Source: an uncultured Eubacteriales bacterium
Lineage (GTDB): Bacteria > Bacillota > Clostridia > TANB77 > CAG-508
Assembly: GCA_949288175.1 (NCBI GenBank)
Contig: CASEIV010000003.1
Location: 88,043 to 152,042 of the forward strand
DNA: 64,000 bases
Direction: 5' to 3'
The first letter of the stretch is position 1. Every line of letters starts with the position of its first letter. A model generated the notes under the pieces. It was not told the origin of the DNA. It did not search any database and was given only the letters and a program-made list of their open reading frames with translations. Position numbers and translations under genes: made by a program. Below, piece after piece: positions 63,343-64,000 of this stretch.

Positions 63343-63729
63343 TTAAGGCAAAATTTGCAATATAATTTCTAACAAACTAGATATGATGGGTATGGACATA
63401 GAAATGATAATAATTTTACTTCCCAACTCTATTTTACTAGCAATCGCTCCCTCTCCTGAATCTCTACATATACTAACTGCAAATTCCGAAAGAAAAGCAA
63501 TTCCTGTTATCTTTATGAGTAACGATAAAAATTGACTGTTAATATTGGCTTTTCCTGCAATTGATTGTATGAGATTTACAATTCCTGTTAGTTGGTCTGT
63601 TAATAAAAGTAATATCAGTGCCCCTGTTAATAAACTAATATATATCGCAAATTCTGGCTTATATTGTTTTAACAATATGATAATAATCAATGCAATTAAT
63701 CCAATTCCTATAACTCTAATAATCTCCAT
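63343..63729 (-). CDS. spoIIIAD: Stage III sporulation protein AD
   Basis: A 128-residue membrane protein with four hydrophobic segments: IIRVIGIGLIALIIIILLKQYKPEFAIYISLLTGALILLLLTDQLTG, then LIKITGIAFLSEFAVSICRDSGEGAIASKIELGSKIIIISMSIPIISSLLEIILQILP. This is the SpoIIIAD pattern, with the conserved CRDSGE. The start at 63729 is preferred over an ATG two codons earlier. Confidence 0.9.
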   Translation of the reverse strand: MEIIRVIGIGLIALIIIILLKQYKPEFAIYISLLTGALILLLLTDQLTGIVNLIQSIAGKANINSQFLSLLIKITGIAFLSEFAVSICRDSGEGAIASKIELGSKIIIISMSIPIISSLLEIILQILP

Positions 63730-63749
63730 AAACATATCCTTTTTAAAAT

Positions 63750-63944
63750 TTACAAATCAAATATGGTTCTTACTGTGTCGAATAAATCACTAATTTCTCT
63801 AATTACCATAGTCAGAACAATAATTAATCCTGCCAAAGTTGTCATCATTGCTTGGTCTTCTCTTCCTGCTCTTACCAATACTTGGTGTAAAACAGCAACT
63901 AATATTCCAATTGCTGCTATCCTAAATAACAAATTGATATCCAT
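63750..63944 (-). CDS. spoIIIAC: Stage III sporulation protein AC
   Basis: A 64-residue membrane protein: MDINLLFRIAAIGILVAVLHQVLVRAGREDQAMMTTLAGLIIVLTMVIREISDLFDTVRTIFDL, standard for SpoIIIAC, with two helices and the AGREDQA loop. The sequence right of it (63955-64000) should be the end of spoIIIAB, but the few codons seen do not identify the frame. spoIIIAA and spoIIIAB lie outside the window. Confidence 0.93.
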   Translation of the reverse strand: MDINLLFRIAAIGILVAVLHQVLVRAGREDQAMMTTLAGLIIVLTMVIREISDLFDTVRTIFDL

Positions 63945-64000
63945 AGTTTCTTATCTCATTCCTTTCTCAAAACGCCTATCTAGTTGAAAAAGAAGCAAAT

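Noticed and set aside
1..64000. CRISPR arrays, rRNA genes or prophage modules
   Set aside because: No regularly spaced direct repeats of 25-40 nt, no rRNA-like sequence and no phage structural genes were seen.

Overview
The window is about 64 kb of very AT-rich DNA with dense genes, strong AGGAGG-type ribosome binding sites and almost all genes on the minus strand. It carries a spoIIIA cluster and spoVS (endospore formation), a T-box upstream of ileS, the conserved rny-ymdB-spoVS order, CarD, FabI and a 4Fe-4S ferredoxin. Together these point to an anaerobic, spore-forming member of the Clostridia (Bacillota). I cannot name the species.

Layout. 0-8.3 kb: acyl-CoA synthetase, ferredoxin, csaA, nadE and nadD, then a wrecked ABC transporter and a shortened RhuM-like gene. 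8.3-17.3 kb: a 199-nt fold-back element, a DUF2207 membrane protein, a four-gene minus-strand unit (GNAT, glutathionylspermidine-synthase-like ATP-grasp, unknown protein, homospermidine-synthase-like enzyme) and a frameshifted P-type ATPase. 17.4-29.6 kb: a Fic protein, three sigma-factor loci, a second acyl-CoA synthetase, pncB, and the first of two small hydrophobic-peptide cassettes. 29.6-34.1 kb: carAB. 34.1-38.2 kb: a decayed region with an orphan DnaC-like ATPase, the second peptide cassette, broken IMPase and hydrolase genes, and tRNA-Leu(UAA). 38.3-52.3 kb: carD, dut, spoVS, ymdB, rny, a ComEC-like metallo-beta-lactamase, a NatAB-type exporter, a 442-aa HTH/helical-repeat protein, and ileS behind a T-box. 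52.3-64 kb: an Rpn remnant, a pseudopilin-like GLUG protein, fabI-accA-accD-accC, and spoIIIAH-AG-AF-AE-AD-AC.

How the genes work together. nadE, nadD and pncB cover nicotinate salvage to NAD. accC, accD, accA and fabI supply malonyl-CoA and the last step of fatty-acid elongation; accB is not in view. CarAB makes carbamoyl phosphate. An ECF sigma gene and the P-type ATPase share a matching promoter (CCAAC, 16 nt, CGTG), suggesting a small regulon.

Most interesting signals. (1) Two cassettes with one architecture: a 37- or 45-residue hydrophobic peptide mRNA facing a short counter-transcript, each with its own promoter, converging on a shared hairpin terminator, with sequestered ribosome sites and look-alike 5' ends. 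They look like undescribed type I toxin-antitoxin loci. (2) The polyamine/ATP-grasp operon with an unrecognised third protein. (3) Several families of intergenic fold-back elements: long hairpins between carA/carB, natA/natB and T-box/ileS, and 31-nt GGGGACG and TGTCGCAT palindromes at gene ends. (4) A sigma factor fused in frame to a membrane protein, with an internal ribosome site at the junction. All of this is read by eye from one sequence; no database search was run.
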